Shown one piece after another: positions 54,047 to 61,076 of a stretch of 61,076 bases of DNA. Source of the DNA: CAUZFZ01 sp963579025 (GTDB lineage Bacteria > Planctomycetota > Planctomycetia > Planctomycetales > Planctomycetaceae). Numbering within the stretch: the stretch's first letter is position 1; each line of letters opens with the position of its first letter. Under the pieces are notes generated by a model. The model searched no databases, was not told where the DNA came from, and saw nothing but the letters and a program-made list of their open reading frames with translations. The stretch is from contig CAUZFZ010000046.1 of assembly GCA_963579025.1 (NCBI GenBank), positions 1-61,076 of the forward strand, read 5' to 3'. Both the position numbers and the translations under genes were made by a program.

Positions 54047-55090
54047 ATGGCGAAGTCTCGACGAATCCCGAAGTACGTCCATCACAAGCCGTCCGGACAG
54101 GCACGTGTCCGAATTAACGGCAAGGACCGCTATCTCGGGAAGTTCGGCACTCCCGGGTCTCACGAGCTGTATGACGAGCTGATTTCGGAACTCGTCATCG
54201 ACGTCGAACCAGCAAGCTGTAAGACGCTGACAGCCGTCCTCGCTGCCTGGTGGCCTGAATGCAAGGCCCGCTATCACAAAGGCAAGGGCAAGCTCGGTGG
54301 GGCTCAGAACTGGCGTCCGATCATTCGCCTGTTGCGTGAGAAGCACGGGGACGAACGAGCCGAAGACCTGGGACCGAAGAAACTCCGCCAGACGCTCGAA
54401 TCGGCGGCAGAAGAACAGGACTGGTCGCTCAGCTACACGAAGATGCAACTGACCCGAGTCCGCACGATCTACGATTGGGCCGTGAGTGAAGAGCTGATTG
54501 CGGTCACGGCCTATCAGCGACTGAAGTCGATCAAGTTGAGGCACGGCCGGAAAACCGAACCGATTCCGCCAGTCCCGGATGACATCGTCACTCAGACGCT
54601 GCCGCACCTGAAGCCGATCATTGCCGACATGGTGCGACTGCAGCGACTGACGGGGATGCGTCCCGGTGAACTGGTCATCATGCGAGCCGCTGACGTTGAC
54701 CGGTCTGGCGATGTCTGGGAGTACGTTCCGGAACGGCACAAGACGCAGCACCGGGGCAAGTCTCGCGTCGTCTACATTGGCCCCAAAGCCCGGGAGATTC
54801 TGGCCCCGTGGATGCTGAAGGCTGGAGAATACATTTTCCCGTCCGGCCGCTCACCACGATACACGACAGGGACTTTTCAGCAGGCTGTCTACCGAACCTG
54901 TCGACGGCACGACATCACGCAATGGTCACCCAACCAATTACGCAAAGCCGCAGCCACCGACGTCCGAAGCAAGCTCGACGTCGAACATGCCGCTTCGTTG
55001 CTTGGACACTCATCGGCAACGGTCACCGGTCAACACTATGCCGCAAATGATCGGCACCGTGGGATCGAAGCTGCGAAACTTCTGGGGTAA
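54047..55090 (+). CDS. Tyrosine recombinase (integrase)
   Basis: About 347 residues. An N-terminal SAM-like DNA-binding domain (about 55-160) is followed by a catalytic domain with R195 (LTGMRPGEL), K222 (HKTQH), N296-x2-R299 (PNQLRK; most members have His at 296), H321 (LLGHSS) and Y331 (QHYAA). Nucleophile Tyr and both Arg are present, so activity is plausible despite the His-to-Asn change. ATG 54047 follows GGAG at 8 bp; the frame is open to 53909 through the tRNA, which is not coding. Location next to a tRNA fits an integrative element. Confidence 0.9.
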   Translation: MAKSRRIPKYVHHKPSGQARVRINGKDRYLGKFGTPGSHELYDELISELVIDVEPASCKTLTAVLAAWWPECKARYHKGKGKLGGAQNWRPIIRLLREKHGDERAEDLGPKKLRQTLESAAEEQDWSLSYTKMQLTRVRTIYDWAVSEELIAVTAYQRLKSIKLRHGRKTEPIPPVPDDIVTQTLPHLKPIIADMVRLQRLTGMRPGELVIMRAADVDRSGDVWEYVPERHKTQHRGKSRVVYIGPKAREILAPWMLKAGEYIFPSGRSPRYTTGTFQQAVYRTCRRHDITQWSPNQLRKAAATDVRSKLDVEHAASLLGHSSATVTGQHYAANDRHRGIEAAKLLG

Positions 55091-55202
55091 GATGGGGCAC
55101 GGGTTTGGCGACTGATCATCGCTCAACGGCTGACCGGTAACGTGGAAAACCATTCGCCACGTTGCCGATCAGTCGGCCCGGTTCGAAAGGAATGGTGCCG
55201 CA

Positions 55203-55691
55203 ATGACGTTGCCTGTCCGCAAGATTCAGGATGTCGAAAAGTACGCTCGGAAAAAGCACACCGAAGTTGTCGCGATGTTGCGAAGGGTCGGTACGTTTGA
55301 TGAGCTGAAACGGCAGGGATTGATTGATGACATCCCATCCAGTCACAGCCAGACGTCAGGCGAGGCAGAACCTGCACCGGGACCAGACCAGTCGCACGAA
55401 ATCAGCGGTCCGACAGTCTCAGTCGACGAACGACAAGACGAACTGAACTGTCCGCCCGAACTAAAGTCGTTCCTTGATCAGACATTTACTGTCAAGGAAA
55501 TCGCCTACATGGTGTTCCGCAAACCCAAGTCGATAAAACTTCATCACAAGCAGAAATGGAAATCGCCGGACATTAAAAGTGCCGGAAACAAAGGGGCAGA
55601 GTGGACGCTCCGGAAGGTTCTGCCAGCACTCATAAAAGACTTTGTCAGCATTCGGCCACCGCAGAATCCGGGCCGTCTGGACGTTGATTAG
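55203..55691 (+). CDS. Hypothetical protein of the integrated element
   Basis: A 162-residue protein, charged, with an N-terminal helical part (VEKYARKKHTEVVAMLRRVGTFDELKRQGLI), a Ser/Pro/Glu-rich linker and a C-terminal basic part (FTVKEIAYMVFRKPKSIKLHHKQKW) that might be a helix-turn-helix reading DNA. No family recognised. The start has GAAAGGAATGG upstream. The next 140 bp to the DUF1580 gene hold only short CCGCTTGTTCCGCT-type repeats. Confidence 0.65.
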   Translation: MTLPVRKIQDVEKYARKKHTEVVAMLRRVGTFDELKRQGLIDDIPSSHSQTSGEAEPAPGPDQSHEISGPTVSVDERQDELNCPPELKSFLDQTFTVKEIAYMVFRKPKSIKLHHKQKWKSPDIKSAGNKGAEWTLRKVLPALIKDFVSIRPPQNPGRLDVD

Positions 55692-55831
55692 CTCCGTTTG
55701 TTCCGCTTGTGACGCTGCTTGCTCCGCTTGTTCCGCTACCCGTCGCAAGGCCATATCTCCGCTGCTTTCTTTGCGTTTCAATCGTGGCGTGATTCCCGTT
55801 TCACTCACTTCGAACGCAAGAGGAAAGCACG

Positions 55832-56062
55832 ATGACAGCGAACGCGACGGCATTCATTCCCCTGGCAGAAGCCGCGAAGCAGATTCCTGGTAGGCCACAT
55901 GTGTCCACTTGTCACCGCTGGGCAGTGAAAGGTGTCAACGGCGTGAAGCTCGAAACAAAGCGGGTCGGCAATCGTCGTTTCACGACGCAGGCTGCAATCG
56001 ACGAGTTCATCGAGGAACTCAACAAGACGGACGCAGAACGTCTGGCAGCGGAAGGGTGCTAA
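55832..56062 (+). CDS. DUF1580 helix-turn-helix protein (excisionase-like)
   Basis: A 76-residue protein matching DUF1580, found mostly in planctomycetes: FIPLAEAAKQIPGRPHVSTCHRWAVKGVNGVKLETKRVGNRRFTTQAAIDEFIEEL. The layout (short winged helix with GVKLET strand and a basic helix) is like phage excisionase/MerR-type proteins. Given its place after the integrase and before the primase it may control excision or replication of the element; this is inference. It ends 5 bp before the primase start. Confidence 0.8.
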   Translation: MTANATAFIPLAEAAKQIPGRPHVSTCHRWAVKGVNGVKLETKRVGNRRFTTQAAIDEFIEELNKTDAERLAAEGC

Positions 56063-56067
56063 CTTCC

Positions 56068-57801
56068 ATGCCCGCATCATCGAAAGCCAGCCAAACTTGC
56101 CAGACACGCCCACAGCGGCGGAACAAGCCAGATCAGTCGAAGCCGAAGTTCCAGGGAACGTATGAGAATTTTGGGACCGACTTCGTTCGGATCAATGGCA
56201 AGGAAGGGACTGCAGATCAGTGCCCGTACTGCGGCAAAGAAAAGTTCACTGTGAACCTTGAGACCGGCCAGTTTCGTTGCTTCTCGGAAAACACATGCGG
56301 ACAGACCGGCAATGCCACGACGTTTATCCGTCACTGCTATGAACAGGCAAAGAGTTCCACGACCGACAAGGAATACCGAACTCTGAAGGCGGTTCGAGAT
56401 TTGTCCCTGCAAACATTGAAACGGCATGGACTCGCCTACCATGCTGCCCGCAGTGAATGGCTGGTTCCGTTCAGAAACTCTGAAGGCAGTGTGGTCACTC
56501 TGCTTCGCTACAACCCGAAGACGAACCAGAAACTGAATCTGGGCGGATTCCCCCAGTATCTCTACGGAGTAGATCAGCTTTCTGATGATCCAACTCGAAC
56601 ACTCTTTCTGGTCGAAGGCCCCTTCGATGCGATGGCCCTTGATGCGTTCATTCGCATCAAGAAAAACCACAACAAGTACGACGTTCTCGCAGTCCCTTCC
56701 GCATCCACATTCAAGGATGAATGGTCTGCTTTTCTGAGGGAAAGGAAGGAAGTTCGAGTCTGCTTCGACAACGATTCTGCAGGTGTGAATGCTCAACAGA
56801 GAGTCGTCAGCAAGTGTCGGGAAAACGGAGTTACCGGAACACTGAAGATACTCGAATGGCCTGACAGCTTCCCGGATAAATACGACATCGCCGATCTGAT
56901 CCGGGATAAGGAAAGCGTTGTTGAGTTCACGCGACTTCACTGCAAAGAGGCGAGGGCAGCGAAACCGCTCCGGCTCACGAGAGGGGATCAGATCGTACCT
57001 GAGAAGGTCGATTGGTTATGGCCGGGACGTATGCCCTTTGGTCGCTTTGTCAGCCTCTCAGGACCGAACGGGTCTCAGAAGAGCACGATCGCGAAAGACT
57101 TCATTGCACGTGGAACAGCCGGGAAGCCGATGCCCGGATGCACGGACCACTGTGAACCTTTCGACTGCATCCTCTTCACCAGTGAAGACAGCCAGGCCAA
57201 TGCGATCAAGCTCATTGAACTGCACGGTGGCGACCGTGCTCGCGTCTATATTCATGACATCGCCGAATCTGCCGAGTTCATTGATGTGGCCAAGAGCGTT
57301 GCGAACGTGGAAGCAGCCATACGCGAGCACAATGTCAGGCTGGTTGTACTGGATGCTCTCAACAGCTTCATCGGCGGCGACATCAGTACCGACAGCAAGG
57401 CGAGGCGGACAGTGTCAAGCCCGTTGGCGAAGCTCGCCAGACGCACTGGGGCGACGATCATTGGCATCCGGAACTGGGGTCGGAGTGAAGCCGAATCGGC
57501 GTCGAACAAGTCACTTGGAAGCCACAGTTTGAGTGACGTAGCCCGTGTCGTGCTCAACACACAGATCGTTCCTGAGACGGATGAGTCACCCGAGAAGACA
57601 CTTCTCGTCTGGGAAAAGCTGAGTGATGGGAAACAGCCGGAACCATTGGAATACACGACACGGGATTTGAGTGATGGCAAACCTGAAAACGCATACCATC
57701 GGCAAATCGTCTGGAACGAGGAAAGAAATAAGAAGATCGTAGACGAGTTACGGAAGCGTCCCGTCAAAAAGGGAGTCAGAAAACGTCGTCAGAAAGGGTA
57801 G
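56068..57801 (+). CDS. Element primase/AAA ATPase (TOPRIM + RepA-like)
   Basis: About 577 residues in the order Zn ribbon (C52, C55, C71, C77), TOPRIM primase (E183 in LVEGPFDAMA; D234/D236 in CFDNDSAG) and a RecA/RepA-like ATPase with a P-loop written GPNGSQKST (332-340, Lys338). Gln stands where Gly usually precedes Lys. Later blocks are ILFTSEDSQANAI, VVLDALNSFI (Walker B) and GIRNWGRSE. Such fusions prime and unwind DNA for plasmids, phages and integrative elements. ATG 56068 is used; the longer frame to 55909 overlaps DUF1580. The basic C-terminus (KKGVRKRRQKG) could bind DNA. Confidence 0.85.
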   Translation: MPASSKASQTCQTRPQRRNKPDQSKPKFQGTYENFGTDFVRINGKEGTADQCPYCGKEKFTVNLETGQFRCFSENTCGQTGNATTFIRHCYEQAKSSTTDKEYRTLKAVRDLSLQTLKRHGLAYHAARSEWLVPFRNSEGSVVTLLRYNPKTNQKLNLGGFPQYLYGVDQLSDDPTRTLFLVEGPFDAMALDAFIRIKKNHNKYDVLAVPSASTFKDEWSAFLRERKEVRVCFDNDSAGVNAQQRVVSKCRENGVTGTLKILEWPDSFPDKYDIADLIRDKESVVEFTRLHCKEARAAKPLRLTRGDQIVPEKVDWLWPGRMPFGRFVSLSGPNGSQKSTIAKDFIARGTAGKPMPGCTDHCEPFDCILFTSEDSQANAIKLIELHGGDRARVYIHDIAESAEFIDVAKSVANVEAAIREHNVRLVVLDALNSFIGGDISTDSKARRTVSSPLAKLARRTGATIIGIRNWGRSEAESASNKSLGSHSLSDVARVVLNTQIVPETDESPEKTLLVWEKLSDGKQPEPLEYTTRDLSDGKPENAYHRQIVWNEERNKKIVDELRKRPVKKGVRKRRQKG

Positions 57802-58454
57802 TCGAACGCTAAACAGGTATCAGAACGGCAGTGGTCCCAATGCTCCTTGGTTGGTCGTTCTCGTCACAGAAAGGGATTCGTTTCAATTCAGACACCCAAT
57901 ACGCACACCGTGGAAGCATGACAGTCTTGTACCTCACATGGCCCGGTAAGCCCCAATCCATTGACCCCGGTTTCTGACCCCGGTTTCTGACTACTTTCTC
58001 TCAGAGGACTCAGGAAAAGGGGACACGATGTGGCCTCACGATGCCCGGAGTGCAACGGTCGATTTCTGACTGTCATATCGGGCAGGTGGCAGTCAGACGA
58101 CGGAAGGCGGTCCGGAATCGCGGGTTACAGCATTCGGCTACCCCAGAACTACCCGCTATTGGAAATGTTCACTACTGAATCAGCGTTTGCGCAATTCCTG
58201 CTATCCCTCAATCGACCGAGAGGCAATCTCGGCGGCTTACCAGAGCCATAACATTCGAGATGTGCTGGACAGGGAGCGGCGAGGAGAGCCAGACAGGATC
58301 AAACGGCGATCCCATCCCCGTAACCACGCCCTCTGAGCCCGACAGGTGACGATCGCGAGGGACGCCGTGCGGAAGTTCGGCAGCTGACGCGAACACTCCA
58401 GCCCATATGGAGTCGGTTTGTTTTCGCGTCAAAATTGTCTTAATCTCGCCTATT
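57802..58454. other. Mostly non-coding stretch of the element
   Basis: About 650 bp without a convincing gene. It contains a 13-bp tandem duplication CTGACCCCGGTTT type near 57964-57989 and one short reading frame (next entry). No RNA was recognised. Confidence 0.45.
58030..58251 (+). CDS. Short possible gene with CPEC motif
   Basis: A GTG-started frame of 73 codons begins VASRCPECNGRFLTV. A single CPEC pair recalls a half zinc ribbon, but there is no second pair, no ribosome-binding site and codon use is not decisive. I list it as a weak candidate only. Confidence 0.25.
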   Translation: MASRCPECNGRFLTVISGRWQSDDGRRSGIAGYSIRLPQNYPLLEMFTTESAFAQFLLSLNRPRGNLGGLPEP

Positions 58455-58865
58455 ATGGCCAGACTGACTTACAAGATGCCGGCCCTTGACCCACACGACC
58501 CAACCGGAGACAGCACTTGGGATGTGGGTCTTGAGCAAGGTCAGATAGAGATTTTGTTGCGTGAAGACGGAAAGGTGAACGACAAAGTTCGCCTTTATCG
58601 CCTTGTTCTCGCACAAGAGGTTGTTAAGAATCCCGATGCCGTATTTGAAGGCTGGCAGAGGCCCGATCAGGACGACGGGCTTTGCTATGTCGGCCAACCG
58701 GAAATCGATTACATCCGTCGGGATGTCGAGGCCCCTGCCCCACCTGGCAAAGTTTTCTGCGTATATATTGCGGGTTCTGGTAAAATAGTCAGGTGGAGCT
58801 GGGAACTTGCGGACGAAGTTTATGGCGTTGAGGACCGTTTCAGGAGCAAGCTATGGCCAGCCTGA
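58455..58865 (+). CDS. Hypothetical protein, first of an overlapping pair
   Basis: About 136 residues beginning MARLTYKMPALDPHDP. It looks globular and mixed alpha/beta (QIEILLREDGKVNDKVRLYRLVLAQEVVKNP; FCVYIAGSGKIVRWSWELADEVY). No family was recognised. The next gene starts 13 bp before its stop, so the two are translated from one message, in the style of toxin-antitoxin or effector-immunity pairs; that reading is speculative. Confidence 0.65.
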   Translation: MARLTYKMPALDPHDPTGDSTWDVGLEQGQIEILLREDGKVNDKVRLYRLVLAQEVVKNPDAVFEGWQRPDQDDGLCYVGQPEIDYIRRDVEAPAPPGKVFCVYIAGSGKIVRWSWELADEVYGVEDRFRSKLWPA

Positions 58866-59251
58866 TTGAACAGATTGAGCACGACTTCAACATATCTGAA
58901 GATGTGAATGTTGAATTCTCTCCGTACGCCTACTACGGTGAAGAGGAAGACGCACTTACCTTCTACTTCAGCGGAGAGCGGGACTATGCCAAGAGAATAA
59001 ACTCTCGGGTGACCGTTTTTCTCTCAGAAGAGACAGATGAACTGGTCGGCTGTCAGGTTAAAAGCGTCCGCCACGTACTGGACGACATCGGCTGGTTTGA
59101 CGTGAGTATTAAGCATGGAAAAGTCAAACTGTCGTTTCTGTTCGTGGCCTGTCGTGGGGAATTCGGAGAAGAAGACAAACTGCTGTTTCGAGAGATCAAC
59201 AGACATGCGATGGAAACTGATCTGGAAGTAGCCGTTCCAGAAATGGCCTGA
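58853..59251 (+). CDS. Hypothetical protein, second of an overlapping pair
   Basis: A 132-residue acidic protein: MASLIEQIEHDFNISEDVNVEFS, YGEEEDALTFYFSGERDYAKRINSRVTVFLSEETDELVGCQVKSVRHVL, and a beta-rich end. Local similarity of the middle to small DUF2283-like beta sheets (GDALYI...E-TDELVG-type turns) is suggestive but weak. Small acidic second partners often neutralise a basic first partner, yet the first protein here is not strongly basic. Start ATG overlaps the upstream gene by 13 bp. Confidence 0.65.
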   Translation: MASLIEQIEHDFNISEDVNVEFSPYAYYGEEEDALTFYFSGERDYAKRINSRVTVFLSEETDELVGCQVKSVRHVLDDIGWFDVSIKHGKVKLSFLFVACRGEFGEEDKLLFREINRHAMETDLEVAVPEMA

Positions 59252-59584
59252 CAAACAGAGCGTTCTGTCGAGCGTAGCCGAGATAGAACGGTTTGTTCGA
59301 GAAGCCCGGGATTGTGATTTGACTCCCGTCTGCTGTGAGCTATCGGCAAAGGCTCTGCGGGAGGGTCATGCGGCGAAGCCTGAGAAGCTGGCGTCCGGCG
59401 GCGTATGGAATCCGGGAATTCGCTGCAGGGGGCCAGTGCCGCAGACACCGTTTCTACGCATTTGCAGGCGTCGCGACCGGCTGGTCCGTCGAGACAGGGG
59501 GCGGTCTGCCCCGGGAGTCGGGCATCAGACGGTGGAGTGTTATTCAGTGGCGACCGACATCAATCGATCCGGGGGCGTCTGGAA

Positions 59585-59623
59585 ATGCCGTTCGCAATCG
59601 CAGAAAAATGCGAACGGTGGCAT
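59585..59623. terminator. Hairpin between convergent genes
   Basis: ATGCCGTTCGCA and TGCGAACGGTGGCAT pair over 11-12 bp with one small bulge around a 12-base A-rich loop. It lies between the rightward pair and the leftward LamG gene, about 32 bp before the LamG stop, and could end transcription from both sides. The rest of 59252-59654 (about 400 bp) shows no gene; a smaller CGTTCT/AGAACG hairpin lies near 59261. Confidence 0.5.
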
Positions 59624-59654
59624 CCGAGTAACCACCCTTGATGGGCGATAGTTG

Positions 59655-61073
59655 CTACTTGGCACGCCGCCTCTTGAGTTCGTCACGGACCCATTGTTGG
59701 TCAGCGTTGCTGAGTTCTCTCAGAGGAATGGCTTGTGTCTCGCGTGATCTCATCTCAATGCGGACTGTCGTGTTTTCGTATCCGTCGAATCTGCCGAGAC
59801 CAATTGTCTCGCCAACCGCGTCCTTCCAGATTCGGAAGGATTTCAGTCTCCTGATGGTTTTGAGAGCGGCTTTCGCTCTCGACGTGTTGGCGAGAACGAA
59901 CCGTTTCACTGTTTTCCTCGCCCCGAGAGAATTCGTGTAGCTCTTCGTGCCCATCAGAACCAGCACTCGCCTGTCCAAAGAAAACCGTGCGTCGTCTGAA
60001 ATTCCAGCCGTGCTGACGCCTTCCAGCCACGCCCAGCCTATGTCTTGTTCGCCACTCCCCTGTGGGGAGATGAGCATTTCATCTCCGTCGATCACCTGTC
60101 GCACCTTTACCCCTGACGAGACGAAGATTCTCAGGATTCCCCATTCGCCAGATCGGGCGTCGCTGAATCGACGTGGTCCAAACTTCATTATGGGGATGCT
60201 CTTGCCATTGCTCACCCTCTCGACAAACCGTCGCTCGGCTGGATTAAGGTCAGACAGGGCTGCAGCAATTTCATCATCAATGGTTGTTGGGAGCGGCTTG
60301 TTTTGGCCTTGATTCATTCCATGCTTCACGAGAGCCCCGATTTGATCGACGGACAATGCACGACGAAGTACAAGGAATTCGTCGATTGCTCCGCGAAAAC
60401 AGCGACTCTCGCCTTTCGGCCCTTTTAGTCGATTTGCCTGAGCACCGATTCGAGTTGAACTCACCCCGAGAACGGCGGGTGTTATGACGGCACGTTTGCC
60501 TTTGTGTTCGCCTGCAAGTCGACCATCGACGAATAGCCACACGGTGTCATCTTTCCAGACGCCAGCGATATGGTGCCATTCCTTCTCAATGGTCACGGGG
60601 ACTCGAACCTCACCGGCGGGCGTTCCGAACGCAAAGTCAGCAGTTGCCCCCGCATCAGTGAAAAACATTCGGACAACGCTAGGTCGCTTTCCGGTTGTTT
60701 CACGGACGTCGAAGAGCATGTTGAGTTGCCCCGAGTCCTGAGCGTAGAGCCACATTGCAATGGTCAGTTCAGATGTGTCCTTCACCAGATCGTCACGGAG
60801 ATCCAACTGGAGATAGTCGTCCCTTCCATCAAATCGCAGAGCTGTCCCGATTCTCCCTTCAGTCGATGATGTTCCGTTGAGGACAGCTAGGTGTTGCGAC
60901 TTGCTCGCATCCTGAAAGGTGGTTGCTGTGGCCAATGTCGTCGGTTCGAAGGACAGAATAAGCTGACCGTCACGGTTCCTGGGGAGGACATTTGGATCCT
61001 GCCCGGATGTAGACAGAAAAGGCCATGCTTCACTTCTTCTCAAGGAGGTGAAACATGGCCGGAGTGCCGACAC
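59655..61073 (-). CDS. LamG-like protein with C-terminal SHD1 domain (5' end uncertain)
   Basis: About 472 residues as drawn to the window edge. Residues 40-240 form a LamG/concanavalin-A-like sandwich (LILSFEP, ALRFDGRDDYLQLDL, LTIAMWLYAQDSGQ, WHHIAGVWKDDTVWLFVDGRLAGEH, FRGAIDEFLVLRRALS). Later there is DLNPAERRFVERVSNG, and the end matches SHD1, a planctomycete-rich small domain (FRIWKDAVGETIGLGRFDGYENTTVRIEMRSRETQAIPLREL in the last 70 residues). No signal peptide is seen at the drawn start, which lies 3 bp from the edge, so the true start may be outside or the gene may be 5'-truncated. Confidence 0.75.
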   Translation of the reverse strand: MSALRPCFTSLRRSEAWPFLSTSGQDPNVLPRNRDGQLILSFEPTTLATATTFQDASKSQHLAVLNGTSSTEGRIGTALRFDGRDDYLQLDLRDDLVKDTSELTIAMWLYAQDSGQLNMLFDVRETTGKRPSVVRMFFTDAGATADFAFGTPAGEVRVPVTIEKEWHHIAGVWKDDTVWLFVDGRLAGEHKGKRAVITPAVLGVSSTRIGAQANRLKGPKGESRCFRGAIDEFLVLRRALSVDQIGALVKHGMNQGQNKPLPTTIDDEIAAALSDLNPAERRFVERVSNGKSIPIMKFGPRRFSDARSGEWGILRIFVSSGVKVRQVIDGDEMLISPQGSGEQDIGWAWLEGVSTAGISDDARFSLDRRVLVLMGTKSYTNSLGARKTVKRFVLANTSRAKAALKTIRRLKSFRIWKDAVGETIGLGRFDGYENTTVRIEMRSRETQAIPLRELSNADQQWVRDELKRRRAK

Positions 61074-61076
61074 AAG
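61055..61076 (+). CDS. Possible gene start running off the window
   Basis: ATG at 61055 is preceded by AAGGAGGTGAAAC, the best Shine-Dalgarno sequence in the window, and the frame (MAGVPTQ) stays open to the end. It overlaps the beginning of the LamG frame on the other strand, so both cannot easily be right. An inverted repeat GGCCATG-TTCAC/GTGAA-CATGGCC spans the site. Confidence 0.3.

Noticed and set aside
55692..55760. Repeated CCGCTTGTTCCGCT-type words, considered as a CRISPR-like array
   Set aside because: Units are short, irregular and without regular spacers; no cas genes nearby.
57964..57989. Tandem CCCCGGTTTCTGA duplication as a possible attachment site
   Set aside because: Too short, no match to the tRNA 3' end and no partner elsewhere in the window.
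59319..59651. Plus-strand frames in the gap before the LamG gene, considered as a broken reverse transcriptase or transposase
   Set aside because: No recognisable catalytic motif in any frame; codon use not gene-like.

Overview
The window looks like chromosomal DNA of a planctomycete, close to the Fuerstiella/Gimesia/Rubinisphaera type. The GC content is moderately high, Shine-Dalgarno sites are patchy, and many genes belong to families typical of that phylum: DUF1501, tandem DUF1080, DUF1580, a LamG-SHD1 protein, an ECF sigma factor beside a membrane Ser/Thr kinase, and receiver/PAS/GAF mosaics. The taxonomic call is inference from gene families only.

Layout. 0-8 kb: the 3' end of an IS3-type transposase, then a FixJ-like regulator facing a receiver-PAS histidine kinase and a solitary sugar-binding lipoprotein, a DUF1501/WD40 pair and a receiver-methyltransferase fusion. 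8-19 kb: an acyltransferase, rpsI and rplM (S9 carries a long repeat-built acidic N-terminus), an ATP-grasp-like protein, membrane and secreted proteins, an enolase-superfamily enzyme and a PAS-GAF-receiver protein. 19.3-27.9 kb: an accessory redox cluster, then tag and cysE. 28-34 kb: a MarR-controlled RND efflux operon. 34-38 kb: ECF sigma factor, Ser/Thr kinase and HflK. 38-53.8 kb: a DUF1080 protein, DUF1805, a fatty-acid desaturase, an MMPL transporter, dnaE2 coupled to a 1214-residue membrane protein, and a thioredoxin-trypsin fusion. 53.9 kb to the end: tRNA-Val(CAC) followed by a tyrosine integrase, DUF1580 protein, primase/ATPase and small unknown genes, which read as the left part of a tRNA-integrated element whose far end is not in the window.

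The most striking part is the 19.3-26.5 kb cluster. A sigma-54 activator with a four-cysteine motif in its GAF region lies between two -24/-12 promoters. One drives a leftward set (AhpD/CMD-like protein, membrane protein, a 32-residue Cys-tailed peptide, thioredoxin, short-chain dehydrogenase, DUF1348 protein); the other drives a rightward DsrE-like protein and a flavin split-barrel protein. Each promoter has a related dyad site 70-71 bp upstream, with an almost identical promoter-proximal half-site. This looks like a self-contained redox or sulfur/electrophile-responsive regulon. The cluster is also flanked by a 195-bp direct repeat (about 95% identical) made of the 3' end of tag, with a broken thioredoxin fragment next to the displaced copy. 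That suggests insertion or rearrangement at tag.
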